Below, in pieces: positions 1 through 6,763 of a stretch of DNA of 7,911 bases; within the stretch, counting starts at the first letter, position 1, and each line of letters opens with the position of its first letter. A program made the position numbers and the translations under genes. Below the pieces are notes generated by a model. The model did no database searches and had not been told where the DNA came from. It saw only the letters and a program-made list of their open reading frames with translations. The DNA comes from Planctomycetia bacterium (GTDB lineage Bacteria; Planctomycetota; UBA11346), in the NCBI GenBank assembly GCA_005801395.1, contig SYDV01000045.1, forward strand, positions 1 to 7,911, given 5' to 3'.

Positions 1-446
1 ATCCGGAATCACATCCGACCAGCGGCATCGCTACCTTTCGCGCAGATATTGATGTATCGACGTGCGGAAAAATTTCTCCACTCCAGGCACTTAACTATTT
101 GATTCATAGTTTTGACTCGGACGTATTATCCGTCGATTATCGTGTGCGCGGTTTTACTCGCGACATTGAAGGCCGGAAACATTTTATTGATCATAAAATG
201 ACTTCGATTCAAAACTTTATTTCCAAAGAAATTCTATCGCAATACGTCGCCGTCGATGTGAACAATTATCAAGAACGCTTGTTCCACACCAAAATGATGC
301 GCAGTGATATTGATCTTGATCGTTACCTCTTTGGCGGCACGGCGCGTGGTAAACTGTCGACCAAGCGCGAACGCGAAAAAGTCGGAGCCCGTCTGTCAGA
401 AGAAATCCAAGAAATCTTTTATGGTCGGAACATAGACTCGAACTGA
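1..446 (+). CDS. speD: S-adenosylmethionine decarboxylase proenzyme, E. coli (long) type; 5' end cut by window
   Basis: Decarboxylates S-adenosylmethionine to the aminopropyl donor for spermidine synthesis; it is a cytoplasmic pyruvoyl enzyme made by self-cleavage of a proenzyme. The reading frame is open from the window edge (first full codon at 3) to TGA at 444-446, giving 147 residues. These align, as I recall the E. coli protein, with its residues from about 120 to the C terminus: [44 protein letters not shown] and the terminal YGRN are all recognisable. The Cys codon at 63-65 (STCG) corresponds to the catalytic Cys140 of E. coli SpeD. The Lys-Ser self-cleavage site should lie about ten residues upstream of the window, so roughly 119 N-terminal residues are missing. 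A TTG at 99 is not the real start, because the homology continues upstream of it. It is the long proteobacterial-type class, not the short Bacillus/Thermotoga/archaeal type. A hairpin 36 nt after the stop probably ends the transcript. Confidence 0.96.
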   Translation, partial: PESHPTSGIATFRADIDVSTCGKISPLQALNYLIHSFDSDVLSVDYRVRGFTRDIEGRKHFIDHKMTSIQNFISKEILSQYVAVDVNNYQERLFHTKMMRSDIDLDRYLFGGTARGKLSTKREREKVGARLSEEIQEIFYGRNIDSN

Positions 447-481
447 TCACGAACGTTTTGTCATCATCAATCGTTAAACGA

Positions 482-508
482 ACAACCGCCTGCAAAACAG
501 GCGGTTGT
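482..508. terminator. Probable bidirectional intrinsic terminator between convergent genes
   Basis: A perfect 11-bp inverted repeat (ACAACCGCCTG at 482-492, CAGGCGGTTGT at 498-508) encloses a 5-nt loop, CAAAA. It lies 36 nt after the speD stop and about 48 nt past the stop of the convergent gene ending at 557. The T-rich tails are imperfect on both sides: GGTGTTT follows on the plus strand, and TTCGTTT on the minus strand. Symmetric placement between two 3' ends supports a shared terminator; the weak U-tracts are the main doubt. Confidence 0.75.
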
Positions 509-556
509 GGTGTTTAAAGCCGACGCTCATCGGCAACAAAATCGAAACGTGGCTAA

Positions 557-1150
557 TTATGCTTTATCAGCTTCGGCGGCATCGGTAGCTGCCTCAGCAG
601 CTGGGGCGCCTGCATCGGCGGCTTTTTCTTCCGCTTTCTTTTTCGCAAAGCGCGGTGGTGGATTGCCCTTCAACGTGAACGGCGTTCCAGGTTCTAATAC
701 TTCGGCGTTCTTCTGGACAACTTTTAATACCGCTTCCACGTCTTCGCAGGCAAAGCTGGTTGATAATTTAAACGCGACACCCGTTTTGGGCTCGCCCGTC
801 AATGCGACATATTTGGCCCAAACCACATGAGCGCTTTGCGTTAGTTCAAATGGGGTGGTTACCCAAACCGTGAAACGGTGATCAGCATTTTCGGCAGTGA
901 ACAAGCCAACATAATCACGGTGTTCACCGGGTTTAACGGTTAGACCTAACTCTTTGGCTAAATGATTCATCGCCATGCGCGCGGCTTCGGTAGAAATCGC
1001 ACTGCGTTCTTGTTGGATGAATGACATTTCGTAAGCGCCGATACTCAGGCGACTGATCGCCTTGGCAGTGGTTGCGTTTATGTTGGGGCCAATAACCACC
1101 TTGAGTTCGCGTTCGGGAAAATTGGCGTATTTTACTTTAGTATCAGGCAT
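557..1150 (-). CDS. Hypothetical protein, 197 aa, with Ala/Lys/Glu-rich C-terminal tail
   Basis: I do not recognise this family. Residues 1 to about 165 look like an ordinary soluble folded domain with mixed hydrophobic and charged residues, no signal peptide, no membrane segment and a single Cys near residue 134. A proline/basic linker (NPPPRFAKKK) then leads into a low-complexity tail of about 25 residues made almost only of Ala, Glu, Asp, Lys and Pro, probably disordered. Start: ATG at 1148-1150, with no Shine-Dalgarno in front of it. A weak promoter-like pair on the minus strand (TTGTAG at 1185-1180, TATAAC at 1163-1158, 16-bp spacer) sits so close that its transcript would be nearly leaderless; this is speculative. 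It follows the methyltransferase by 56 nt on the same strand and may share its transcript. The antisense frame over the 5' half of this tail is also open, but it is low-complexity and shorter, so the minus strand is preferred. Confidence 0.8.
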   Translation of the reverse strand: MPDTKVKYANFPERELKVVIGPNINATTAKAISRLSIGAYEMSFIQQERSAISTEAARMAMNHLAKELGLTVKPGEHRDYVGLFTAENADHRFTVWVTTPFELTQSAHVVWAKYVALTGEPKTGVAFKLSTSFACEDVEAVLKVVQKNAEVLEPGTPFTLKGNPPPRFAKKKAEEKAADAGAPAAEAATDAAEADKA

Positions 1151-1206
1151 GTTTCGGGTTATAGGAAAGGTTCCAAATGCTACAACCCCCGTGCTTAAGC
1201 GTTTGG

Positions 1207-1791
1207 TTAACGGTGTTCACACTTAAACAACGTGTACGCTGCTCGTCGCTTGCTCTCCCAGGACAAGCCAACGGCTTTAAATATCGAGGGAAGGTTAGAT
1301 TCAACGGCCGTTCGGGGATCACTCAAAAGACAAGCTCCCAAAGGGGATAACCCTTGAGCAATTGTGTGAGCTAAAGCAGGAAATAAACCAGGACGGTATA
1401 ATATATCTCCGCCCAAAATCAGGTCATAGGGCCCCAGCGGTGGTGCATCTCCCCAGTTAAGTTGAACGACCGTGGCGCGATCATTCAGTTTATTAGCGGT
1501 TATCGTTCGCTGCACTAAATCAATCGCAATGGGGCTCGCATCAGCGAAAACTACGTATTGGGCAGCGAGTGAAATTGCCGTGAAGCCAAGCGCTCCACGA
1601 CCACATCCCAAATCAAGTACGCGTTGACCATGACCATTAACATGGTGTTCAAGATCGCTGGCTAACGCTGCTCCCGCAGGCCATTGATAGGCCCCCGTGA
1701 TATCATCAGCGTCATCACGTGCTAAGTGAAAACGCGCATCTTCTTGCGGTTGTTTTACCCAAGCTAAATGCGCTGGCCACGAACACGGCAT
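1207..1791 (-). CDS. Class I SAM-dependent methyltransferase, METTL21/NNT1-like (Methyltransf_16 type)
   Basis: A 194-residue Rossmann-fold methyltransferase, cytoplasmic, with no signal peptide or membrane segment. Visible motifs: the pre-motif YQWPAGAALA (residues 35-44), equivalent to the WPGG/WPSG segment of METTL-type lysine methyltransferases; motif I VLDLGCGRGALGF (58-70), which binds SAM; the acidic residue after strand 2 in FADAS (D84); LNWGDA (111-116); motif post-II YDLILGGDILY (122-132); and LLSDPR (145-150). The order and spacing fit the METTL21/ETFB-lysine-methyltransferase/NNT1 group, whose eukaryotic members methylate protein lysines. The bacterial substrate cannot be read from sequence, and a small-molecule acceptor is possible. 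The protein is somewhat shorter than the usual 210-230 residues, mainly at the N terminus. The ATG start is 30 nt after the moxR stop; no Shine-Dalgarno is visible, so coupling to moxR translation is possible. Family is confident, substrate is unknown. Confidence 0.9.
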   Translation of the reverse strand: MPCSWPAHLAWVKQPQEDARFHLARDDADDITGAYQWPAGAALASDLEHHVNGHGQRVLDLGCGRGALGFTAISLAAQYVVFADASPIAIDLVQRTITANKLNDRATVVQLNWGDAPPLGPYDLILGGDILYRPGLFPALAHTIAQGLSPLGACLLSDPRTAVESNLPSIFKAVGLSWESKRRAAYTLFKCEHR

Positions 1792-1821
1792 GTTAGGCTA
1801 TTTATCGTTCGTGCCGTCGAA

Positions 1822-2859
1822 TTATGCGTTGCTTGATAACGCCTTGGCGACCATCGGATCTTTTTCTAGATCACTGGTGGGCAATTTAACTAAACCAATA
1901 ATGCGATCGATGATGGAATCTGCCGTCATACCTTGCGCTTCTGCTTCATAGCTGGCGTGCAAACGATGACGCATAACAGGTTTGGCCATGGCTTTAATAT
2001 CATCAATGGTGACAAATGCGCGACCTTGTAAGGTGGCACGTGCTTTAGCGCAGAGCACTAATGATTGTCCTGCACGAGGACCGCCGCCCCATTGTAATAA
2101 TTGTGCAATATCTGGGAGACCGCCTTCCTTAACTGGACGCGTGGCGCGGACCAAGGCCAAAGCATAACGTAAAATGCCTTCTGCGATGGGCGTATCGCGA
2201 ACTAACGTCTGTAACGCTAATAAGGTTTCGCCAGATAGGACGGCTTCCGCTTTGGCTTTGGCTGAGCCCGTGGTGCGGCGAATAACTTCCAATTCGTCTG
2301 TTTCATTGGGATATCCAACCACGATTTTAAGCAAGAAACGGTCTAATTGCGCTTCTGGTAATGGGTAAGTGCCTTCTTGTTCAATTGGATTTTGTGTCGC
2401 AAGAACAAAGAATGGCGCGGGTAATAATCGCCGCGTGCCGCCAGCGGTAACTTGACGTTCTTGCATCGCTTCAAGTAATGCAGCTTGGGTTTTCGGTGGC
2501 GTACGATTAATTTCGTCGGCCAAAATTACCGAGGCAAAAATTGGTCCTGGAAGGAACACAAATTCGCGCGCGCCTGTGGTTTTATCTTCGCGAATGACTT
2601 CCGTGCCGGTAATATCAGCAGGCATTAAATCCGGTGTAAATTGAACGCGATTAAAGGTTAAACTGGTGGCGGAAGCCAATGTGCTAATCAACAAGGTTTT
2701 TGCCAAACCGGGCACACCTTCGAGCAAAGCGTGTCCGCCCGCAGCAAATGCGACCAACGTTTGTTCGATGACGTCCTCTTGGCCGACGATGACTTTAGCC
2801 AATTCACTTTTCAAAAGTGCGGCTGCTTGAATGGCCTGCTCACGAGTCATGACGGACAT
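1822..2859 (-). CDS. MoxR-family AAA+ ATPase
   Basis: A 345-residue cytoplasmic AAA+ ATPase of the MoxR branch. MoxR proteins are chaperone-like remodelers that help assemble or activate partner protein complexes, often VWA-domain or membrane proteins. Motifs in order: Walker A GVPGLAKT (48-55), Walker B VILADEINR (111-119), the TQAALLEAMQE helix with ERQVT insert (124-138), sensor 1 ATQNP (154-158), IEQEGTYPLPEAQLDRF with Arg174 (159-175), sensor 2 region GGGPRAGQSL (258-267), and the lid ending near MRHRL (296-300). Length and all motifs are complete. The PRAGQSL form of the sensor 2 region is, from memory, common in planctomycete MoxR. Start: an AAGGAG six bases before the ATG at 2859 selects that codon over the in-frame ATG three codons later. 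It is first in a minus-strand run with a methyltransferase. No DUF58 or VWA gene, the usual MoxR neighbours, is in the window; the divergent 1214-residue membrane protein is the nearest candidate client (inference). Confidence 0.96.
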   Translation of the reverse strand: MSVMTREQAIQAAALLKSELAKVIVGQEDVIEQTLVAFAAGGHALLEGVPGLAKTLLISTLASATSLTFNRVQFTPDLMPADITGTEVIREDKTTGAREFVFLPGPIFASVILADEINRTPPKTQAALLEAMQERQVTAGGTRRLLPAPFFVLATQNPIEQEGTYPLPEAQLDRFLLKIVVGYPNETDELEVIRRTTGSAKAKAEAVLSGETLLALQTLVRDTPIAEGILRYALALVRATRPVKEGGLPDIAQLLQWGGGPRAGQSLVLCAKARATLQGRAFVTIDDIKAMAKPVMRHRLHASYEAEAQGMTADSIIDRIIGLVKLPTSDLEKDPMVAKALSSNA

Positions 2860-2865
2860 GCGGTG

Positions 2866-2871
2866 CTCCTT
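2866..2871 (-). promoter_or_regulatory. Shine-Dalgarno of moxR
   Basis: On the minus strand, AAGGAG is followed by CACCGC and then ATG, a six-base spacing. This fixes the moxR start at 2859 rather than at the second Met codon nine bases inside. It is the only strong ribosome binding site among the three minus-strand genes. Confidence 0.8.
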
Positions 2872-2973
2872 GGCGACAACGGTGGTTCAACAATTGGCAA
2901 TAGCAGGGGGATGACAAGGGTCAGCTCGGTATACGTCATGTCGGTGGCATAGGCAGACGAGTCATGAGTTGCG

Positions 2974-2994
2974 GACCAGCTCGACAAGCTGGTC
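2974..2994. repeat. 8-bp perfect inverted repeat, 5-nt spacer
   Basis: GACCAGCT (2974-2981) and AGCTGGTC (2987-2994) flank CGACA. There is no T-tract on the plus side (GTCAAAG follows), so it is not a typical terminator. Its position in the middle of the divergent region suits a dimeric regulator site or a 5'-UTR hairpin; which one cannot be decided from sequence. Confidence 0.5.
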
Positions 2995-3000
2995 GTCAAA

Positions 3001-3019
3001 GTGCCGTTCTCATTGGCAC
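3001..3019. repeat. 5-bp inverted repeat next to the previous one
   Basis: GTGCC (3001-3005) and GGCAC (3015-3019) with a 9-nt spacer, starting six bases after the larger repeat. The second arm overlaps the palindrome GCACGTGC at 3016-3023. It is short enough to be chance; it is listed because it lies in the divergent regulatory region. Confidence 0.3.
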
Positions 3020-3106
3020 GTGCGCCGCATGGTGGTTGAGAGAAACAGCGCTGTAGCTGGATCCTGGGACGGGCACTTCTAGCATCTGCCAACCCGGTCG
3101 AGCACG

Positions 3107-3114
3107 AAAGGTGA
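3107..3114 (+). promoter_or_regulatory. Shine-Dalgarno of the 1214-aa gene
   Basis: AAAGGTGA followed by CCCC and ATG at 3119. It is a moderately good match to the anti-Shine-Dalgarno, at short spacing, and supports this start codon. Confidence 0.65.
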
Positions 3115-3118
3115 CCCC

Positions 3119-6100
3119 ATGGATGTACATGGCTTCCTTGCGAATCTTCGTTCTCGTCTTCGACGAGTTCTGGTACTCGATGGCTTAGCCATGGTCGTGA
3201 TGTTGTTACTTGGTGGCATCACGATCGCTGTGGCGATGGATTATGTGTGGACCGTACCTGCTGCTTTACGTTTTATTTTACTTGCCGCTGTTTGTTTGGT
3301 CGTGGTTATTGCCTGTCATCGTCGTTTGATTCGTCCGTTGGGTCGTTCGATGGACGATCGTACCTTGGCACAATTAACCGAACGTCGACTGCCAACGTTA
3401 GATGGTCGCTTACTGACCCAGGTCGACGGCATCGCCATGGGCGAACATGAAATCGATGTCCTGCGTCAACAATTACAGCCAAGTGTGGTTAATAGTTTAG
3501 TTCCAGCCGCGGCTTTGCCTGGTCGTTTATTGTTGGCTAGCACTGGTTTAGCGCTGGCCGTGGTGGTGACATTACTGTTTCCTCAAATTACCAGCGATGG
3601 TATGAAGCGTTTATTGATGCCATTTGGGGACACGCAATGGGAACGCCATAGCCGCATTTCAGGACAACTCGAACGATTAGTGGTTGCTGAAGATGAACCG
3701 CTTGTGGTGCGTTTACGTCGTGACGCTGGTCCAGCGGCACCGATCCAACTGAGTTGGCGACCAATAACCAAGCACGGATCAAATCCTGAATCACGTATGT
3801 TAAGCGGCATGACAGGCCCTTGGACGCAGGCACTGAATCTCAATGCCGGTCGATATCGTTTGTTGGCTGAGTCAGGTGACGCCGTGCCACTGCGCTTAGA
3901 TGCGCTCGTCGTGCGTCGGCCAGAGTTATCTACGATTTCAGCAACCATGACACCACCCGCTTATACGCAATTGCCGCCGTTACCGTTGCAAACTTTGGGA
4001 TGCACCGCGCTTCCTGGCAGTACTCTCAAATTTGATATCGGTTTTGTTTTAGAAGATGGACGCACTTTAAATTTCGTGGCCGTCAAATTGAACGACCAGG
4101 TCTTGTCGACAACACGTGAGGGCACGGCTTTGCGTGGCCTTCTCGAAGTAAAAACAGGCGGCGTGATTATCGTGGAGGTCGCTGACCAAGACGGAATTAA
4201 CATGGTGCCGGCACCCAAATTTACGTTAGCGCTTGGCGATGATCGCAAACCATTAGTGTCATTAAATGGTCCGCGCGCCAAAGAAACGGTAACGTTGCGA
4301 GCGCGCATTGGGTTAACCGTTGAAGCAGGCGATGATTATGGACTAGCCGCTTTAGCATTGCGTGCCTCAACCTATTCTGCGCGTGGCACTGAAGGTGATC
4401 CTGCCGATGCAACCGCCGTAGATAAACCATCAAAAGAATTACTGGCACCCTTTGTCGATATTGTGCGACAAAAAATCACCGCACGATCATCGACTGTCGT
4501 GGTTGCCGATATGGCCGCCGAAGGCGAACGAATTATTCTGCTCGGTTTGGCAGAAGACGCCAATAATATCACCGGACCTGGAAAGGGCGTAAGTCAGCCG
4601 ATTGAACTCAAAGTCGTCAGCGAATCGGAATTGCGCCAAGAAATGGATCGTTTGTTGACGGAGGCTCGTGACCGTGTGGTGCAAGCGCGCGATGAAATAG
4701 CCCAAGGCTTAGCAAAGCCAGATCGGTTAGTTGTTGCCAGTCGTGGTGCCACCATGGCCGCGAATAGAGCCGGTGAATTATTATTACAGGTCACCCGTCG
4801 TTGGCGTGAAAATCAATTACCAAGTGATCAAGGCGCACCGATCGCGAAAGCCGAAATATTAGTGAATAAACAAGCGTTAGCGCGCTTAGGCGAAGCCGTT
4901 CACGGCGCAGAAGCACCCGCGCGTTTAGCAGATACCCATTTGTACGACGCGGAACAAATTCTTAATAGCCTGTTACAAGAAGGCGATCTCACTCGTATTC
5001 TGGCAAGTTTAATTGAACGCCAACGTAGTTTGGGCGAAGAAAGCCGAACTTTTGTCCGCGAACATTTAACCAAAACGTTGGACGAAGCGGCTAAGGTGCG
5101 GCAAAAAAACTTAGCGCAACGTCAGCAAGAATTATCGGACCAAGTAAAAGAAGTTGAGCGCCGGATTTTAGCGACCGATACGCAACAATTAGAAGCCGCG
5201 CGACAATTGGTACGTAGCGCAACTCCCGCAGATCAATTACAGCAAGCGGCAAAAGAATTAGGCTCAGATCGCGAGCGTCCACAATCCATTCCACGTCAAG
5301 AATCATCGCTTAAAACGCTGGAAGCCCTGTTGGAACAATTACGTGGCAATGATGCGGAAAAAGAATTAGCCGCACGAGCGGGCGAATTGGCAGCACGCGA
5401 AGAAGCTTTAGTGCGGCAATTGGAAGCTGGCGTAGATCCAAACAGCCTGAGCAAAGAGCAAGAACAATTAAAAGAAGAGACGGAACAATTAGCGAAGCAG
5501 TTAGAAAAGAATGCCGAACAACAAAAGAAAGCCAAAGCAGCAACGCAGGCACAAGATGCAGCGGCCAAATCAATGAGCAAAGGTGATCGCTCAGGATCCA
5601 GTCGCGAAGCGAGCGCGGCAGCACAATTATTACGTGATATTCAACAAGAATTGGAAAAGAAATCAGAAAAGCCTGAAGAAGACAAAGAAAAAGAGAAAAA
5701 CAAAAAAGGCCCCGACGTGGTCAAGTTGTTGAAAGAACTCCAAAAACAACAAATTGCTTTAATTGCCGATAGTACAGTGGTTCATTTACGTATCGGCGAC
5801 AATGAATTGGACTTTGCGGCCAGTCGTGAAGTGCCCGCATTTGCCGAACGTGAAGCCGATATTTTATTACGTATCCAAGAAGAGGGGATGAAAGAATTAG
5901 AACAAATGCCGGTGGCGCTAATGGCCGTTCAGCGAGTGTCAGCGGCATTAAAGGCGACGAGCGAATATTTAGCGACTCCAGCACTTGGAAATCGCGGCAT
6001 GCGATTAGAGAAAATTGCCTTATACGAACTCGCTCGACTCATTGATATTGTCGACAACATGCCGAGTCCTGAGGAAATGGAAAAAAGTCAGGGTGGCGGT

Positions 6101-6763
6101 GGCGGTGGTGGTGGTCAACAACCGCCATTCCCTGCTGCTGCGCAATTGGCCTTATTAGCTGCTGCGCAAGATGAATTAGGTGTTCTGACGGCAGCCAATC
6201 GTCCAGCAGATTTAGCACAAATGCAGTTAGATTTACGCAATTTAGTCGGGGTCGTTTTGCAGGGGTCTCGTCCAAATAGTCGTGGTGCCTTGCTATTATC
6301 GCGTGCACAGCGAGCGATGGGCAGCGCCGCTGATCGGTTATCGTCATCAGATCGCGGAGCGGTTACGCGCATGGAACAAGAAGCGGCTAGCGCGGCCATT
6401 CGTCGCATTATTGCTGAAGCCAAAGGGCAACAAAACCAGGGCAGTAGTTCCGAAAACAGTGGCGAAGGTGAACAGCAAAAACAACAACAAAACCAGAAAC
6501 AACAGGGGAACGGTCAACCGGAAGGTGGAAAAGGACAGCCAGGAAATAGTGAACCATCAGGAGCAACCGCACAATCTAGTAAACCAACCAAGCAAGGTGG
6601 AGGTACACAAACAGGTGTATTAACGGGTTCGCCAGAAGCGGGAGAATTTATGCATTTGCCGCCAGAGCGCCGCGAACAATTGAAGCAAGCACGCGAACAG
6701 AAATTGCCGCCAGCAGCGCTGTCAATCTTTGAACGTTATTTGGAAGTATTGGAGAATAAATAA
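3119..6763 (+). CDS. Giant membrane-anchored coiled-coil protein, planctomycete DUF4175-like
   Basis: A 1214-residue protein of no established function. Three hydrophobic segments lie near the N terminus (about 22-40, 47-66 and 137-154), the first after an Arg-rich start (RSRLRR), so the protein is membrane-anchored. Residues about 160-520 look beta-rich and Ig-like, with MTPPAYT at 277-283 and a following CTALPGSTLKF segment. This PPxYT...PGS pattern is what I associate with DUF4175-like planctomycete proteins. From about 530 to 870 the sequence is charged, helical and coiled-coil-like, ending in a Lys/Glu-rich stretch near 851-864. After a more ordered helical part come eight glycines (992-999), another helical part (about 1006-1100), a Gln/Asn/Gly/Ser-rich tail (about 1102-1175) and a conserved-looking end, HLPPERRE...IFERYLEVL (1179-1211). 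That end resembles the short LPP-xxR...YYRRLAE ends of related planctomycete proteins. The frame is intact throughout. It is divergent from moxR and overlaps the next gene by one base, so it is probably co-translated with it. The DUF4175 assignment is by resemblance only. Confidence 0.85.
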   Translation: MDVHGFLANLRSRLRRVLVLDGLAMVVMLLLGGITIAVAMDYVWTVPAALRFILLAAVCLVVVIACHRRLIRPLGRSMDDRTLAQLTERRLPTLDGRLLTQVDGIAMGEHEIDVLRQQLQPSVVNSLVPAAALPGRLLLASTGLALAVVVTLLFPQITSDGMKRLLMPFGDTQWERHSRISGQLERLVVAEDEPLVVRLRRDAGPAAPIQLSWRPITKHGSNPESRMLSGMTGPWTQALNLNAGRYRLLAESGDAVPLRLDALVVRRPELSTISATMTPPAYTQLPPLPLQTLGCTALPGSTLKFDIGFVLEDGRTLNFVAVKLNDQVLSTTREGTALRGLLEVKTGGVIIVEVADQDGINMVPAPKFTLALGDDRKPLVSLNGPRAKETVTLRARIGLTVEAGDDYGLAALALRASTYSARGTEGDPADATAVDKPSKELLAPFVDIVRQKITARSSTVVVADMAAEGERIILLGLAEDANNITGPGKGVSQPIELKVVSESELRQEMDRLLTEARDRVVQARDEIAQGLAKPDRLVVASRGATMAANRAGELLLQVTRRWRENQLPSDQGAPIAKAEILVNKQALARLGEAVHGAEAPARLADTHLYDAEQILNSLLQEGDLTRILASLIERQRSLGEESRTFVREHLTKTLDEAAKVRQKNLAQRQQELSDQVKEVERRILATDTQQLEAARQLVRSATPADQLQQAAKELGSDRERPQSIPRQESSLKTLEALLEQLRGNDAEKELAARAGELAAREEALVRQLEAGVDPNSLSKEQEQLKEETEQLAKQLEKNAEQQKKAKAATQAQDAAAKSMSKGDRSGSSREASAAAQLLRDIQQELEKKSEKPEEDKEKEKNKKGPDVVKLLKELQKQQIALIADSTVVHLRIGDNELDFAASREVPAFAEREADILLRIQEEGMKELEQMPVALMAVQRVSAALKATSEYLATPALGNRGMRLEKIALYELARLIDIVDNMPSPEEMEKSQGGGGGGGGQQPPFPAAAQLALLAAAQDELGVLTAANRPADLAQMQLDLRNLVGVVLQGSRPNSRGALLLSRAQRAMGSAADRLSSSDRGAVTRMEQEAASAAIRRIIAEAKGQQNQGSSSENSGEGEQQKQQQNQKQQGNGQPEGGKGQPGNSEPSGATAQSSKPTKQGGGTQTGVLTGSPEAGEFMHLPPERREQLKQAREQKLPPAALSIFERYLEVLENK
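6092..6115 (+). repeat. GGN triplet run encoding eight glycines
   Basis: Eight consecutive GGT/GGC codons (residues 992-999 of the giant protein) form a flexible linker between two helical parts, followed by QQPPFP. The triplet unit means length changes would keep the frame. Confidence 0.85.
6751..6754 (+). promoter_or_regulatory. Shine-Dalgarno of the cyclase-fold gene, inside the upstream gene
   Basis: GGAG lies eight bases before the ATG at 6763, within the last codons of the giant protein gene. Together with the TAATG stop/start overlap it indicates translational coupling of the two genes. Confidence 0.65.

Larger units (their letters stand above)
2872..3106. promoter_or_regulatory. Divergent intergenic region between moxR and the giant membrane protein gene
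   Basis: This stretch must hold the promoters for both divergent genes, but I find no convincing -35/-10 pair on either strand. On the plus strand the best -10 match is TAGCAT (3080-3085), with a poor -35 (CTGGAT at 3057-3062, 17-bp spacer). On the minus strand TATACC near 2930 lacks a -35. Two inverted repeats are present and listed separately. A palindrome GCACGTGC lies at 3016-3023. Short open frames exist here (for example one on the minus strand running into the moxR 5' end), but none has a ribosome binding site or protein-like composition. The region looks more GC-rich than the flanking genes. Confidence 0.5.

Noticed and set aside
99..101. TTG as start of the SpeD frame
   Set aside because: Strong SpeD homology, including the catalytic Cys codon at 63-65, continues upstream to the window edge.
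507..830. Open plus-strand frame of 107 codons antisense to the 197-aa gene
   Set aside because: Low-complexity Ala/Ser-rich translation mirroring the Ala-rich tail on the other strand; no ribosome binding site; starts inside the terminator hairpin.
557..1150. Faint resemblance of the TEAARMAMNHL segment to the EAARxAMTRH segment of ribosomal protein L16
   Set aside because: Only a few helix residues match; the rest of the protein, including the basic rRNA-binding parts of L16, does not align.
1193..1200. Palindrome GCTTAAGC between the methyltransferase and the 197-aa gene
   Set aside because: An isolated 8-bp palindrome is expected by chance; no flanking symmetry or promoter relation supports a function.
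2847..3092. Minus-strand frame of 81 codons over the divergent region
   Set aside because: Overlaps the moxR start, has no ribosome binding site, and its translation lacks recognisable protein character despite a short hydrophobic stretch.
6282..6623. Plus-strand 113-codon frame inside the giant gene, possible frameshift remnant
   Set aside because: The main frame continues intact to its conserved-looking C terminus; the alternative frame is a basic, Asn/Lys-rich shadow of the Gln-rich tail.
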